Position numbers and translations under genes: made by a program. DNA of 64,000 nt. Origin: Paragordius varius (taxonomy: Eukaryota; Nematomorpha). The notes under the pieces are model-generated. The model made no database searches. It was not told the DNA's origin and was given only the letters and a program-made list of their open reading frames with translations. How positions within the stretch are numbered: position 1 is the first letter of the stretch; each line of letters opens with the position of its first letter. The stretch lies in contig OZ176053.1 of NCBI GenBank assembly GCA_964247055.1, positions 9,114,001 to 9,178,000 of the forward strand, written 5' to 3'. Positions 63,595 to 64,000 of the stretch are shown here, piece by piece.

Positions 63595-64000
63595 GTAATT
63601 TAAATTTTTCAGATCGGCCCTCCAAATAATTTTTTCAGCCTGCGAAAAATTTTATAAAATACCACGATTTTATGATAAAAAGAATGCTCTAAGTCTAAGC
63701 AAAATCGATAATTTTAATAAATATTTACGCCCTTCCAGTCTTGGAATGAAAGCAAAAAATTAAAAAAATAGGAGTTATATTGTTTTCGTAATTTCTATTA
63801 AAGTGTTATGTTTGATGAAAAATATTTATTAATGCCCATATAATTTGCAAATGCGGCTTATCGGGTTTTCTGAAGCAATACAACCCGCGCAGCCATTTGT
63901 GTGAGACCTCTGGTTTAAATATATGGAGGACATAATTCACTTTTAATTTAAACTTTTTTTTACTTTCTAAGATCAAATAAATTTCACTCTCAACTATTTA

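Overview
The window is AT-rich DNA (roughly 70-75% A+T by eye) from a multicellular animal. It carries three intron-rich, conserved animal-type genes in a landscape filled with DNA transposons and their short derivatives. The species cannot be named from the sequence. An AT-rich invertebrate is most likely, because of the Tc1/mariner, hAT, Helitron and Harbinger-like elements and the animal-specific gene set. All exon models were read by eye from splice signals, codon phase and protein similarity; none has been tested against RNA.

Layout. Positions 1-3120 hold a 60-bp minisatellite followed by a broken Ty3/gypsy fossil. Positions 3170-6450 hold a Helitron end and a TTAA-flanked inverted-repeat element whose right end lies about 95 bp before the first gene. 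Positions 6550-36030 (+) are a complete single-copy-type Dicer of about 42 coding exons: DECH helicase, DUF283, platform/PAZ, RNase IIIa, RNase IIIb and dsRBD, with all key motifs visible. Its first two introns are only 23 nt, while intron 25 is 8.9 kb and holds a 4.4-kb palindrome. Positions 36030-42430 are intergenic and TE-filled (a Helitron with a Harbinger-like insertion, and a palindromic mariner-type element). Positions 42431-51539 (-) are a TBC1D30-like RabGAP of 12 coding exons, with a decayed mariner in intron 2. Positions 51540-52131 are a short divergent promoter region. Positions 52132-63594 and beyond (+) are an ankyrin-repeat/coiled-coil gene resembling ANKRD26, still open at the window edge; its introns hold a fold-back VNTR element, a second palindromic mariner-type element, a LINE scrap and a hAT element with a Helitron inside it.

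How the parts relate. Dicer makes small RNAs from hairpins and long dsRNA. Its own largest intron carries a near-perfect inverted repeat that could fold into a stem of about 2 kb. TBC1D30 (a Rab8 GAP) and ANKRD26 (centriole distal appendages) both act at the primary cilium in vertebrates, and here they sit head to head over a region of about 590 bp containing an inverted MYB-like motif cluster. Several nested insertions give a clear relative chronology of transposon activity.
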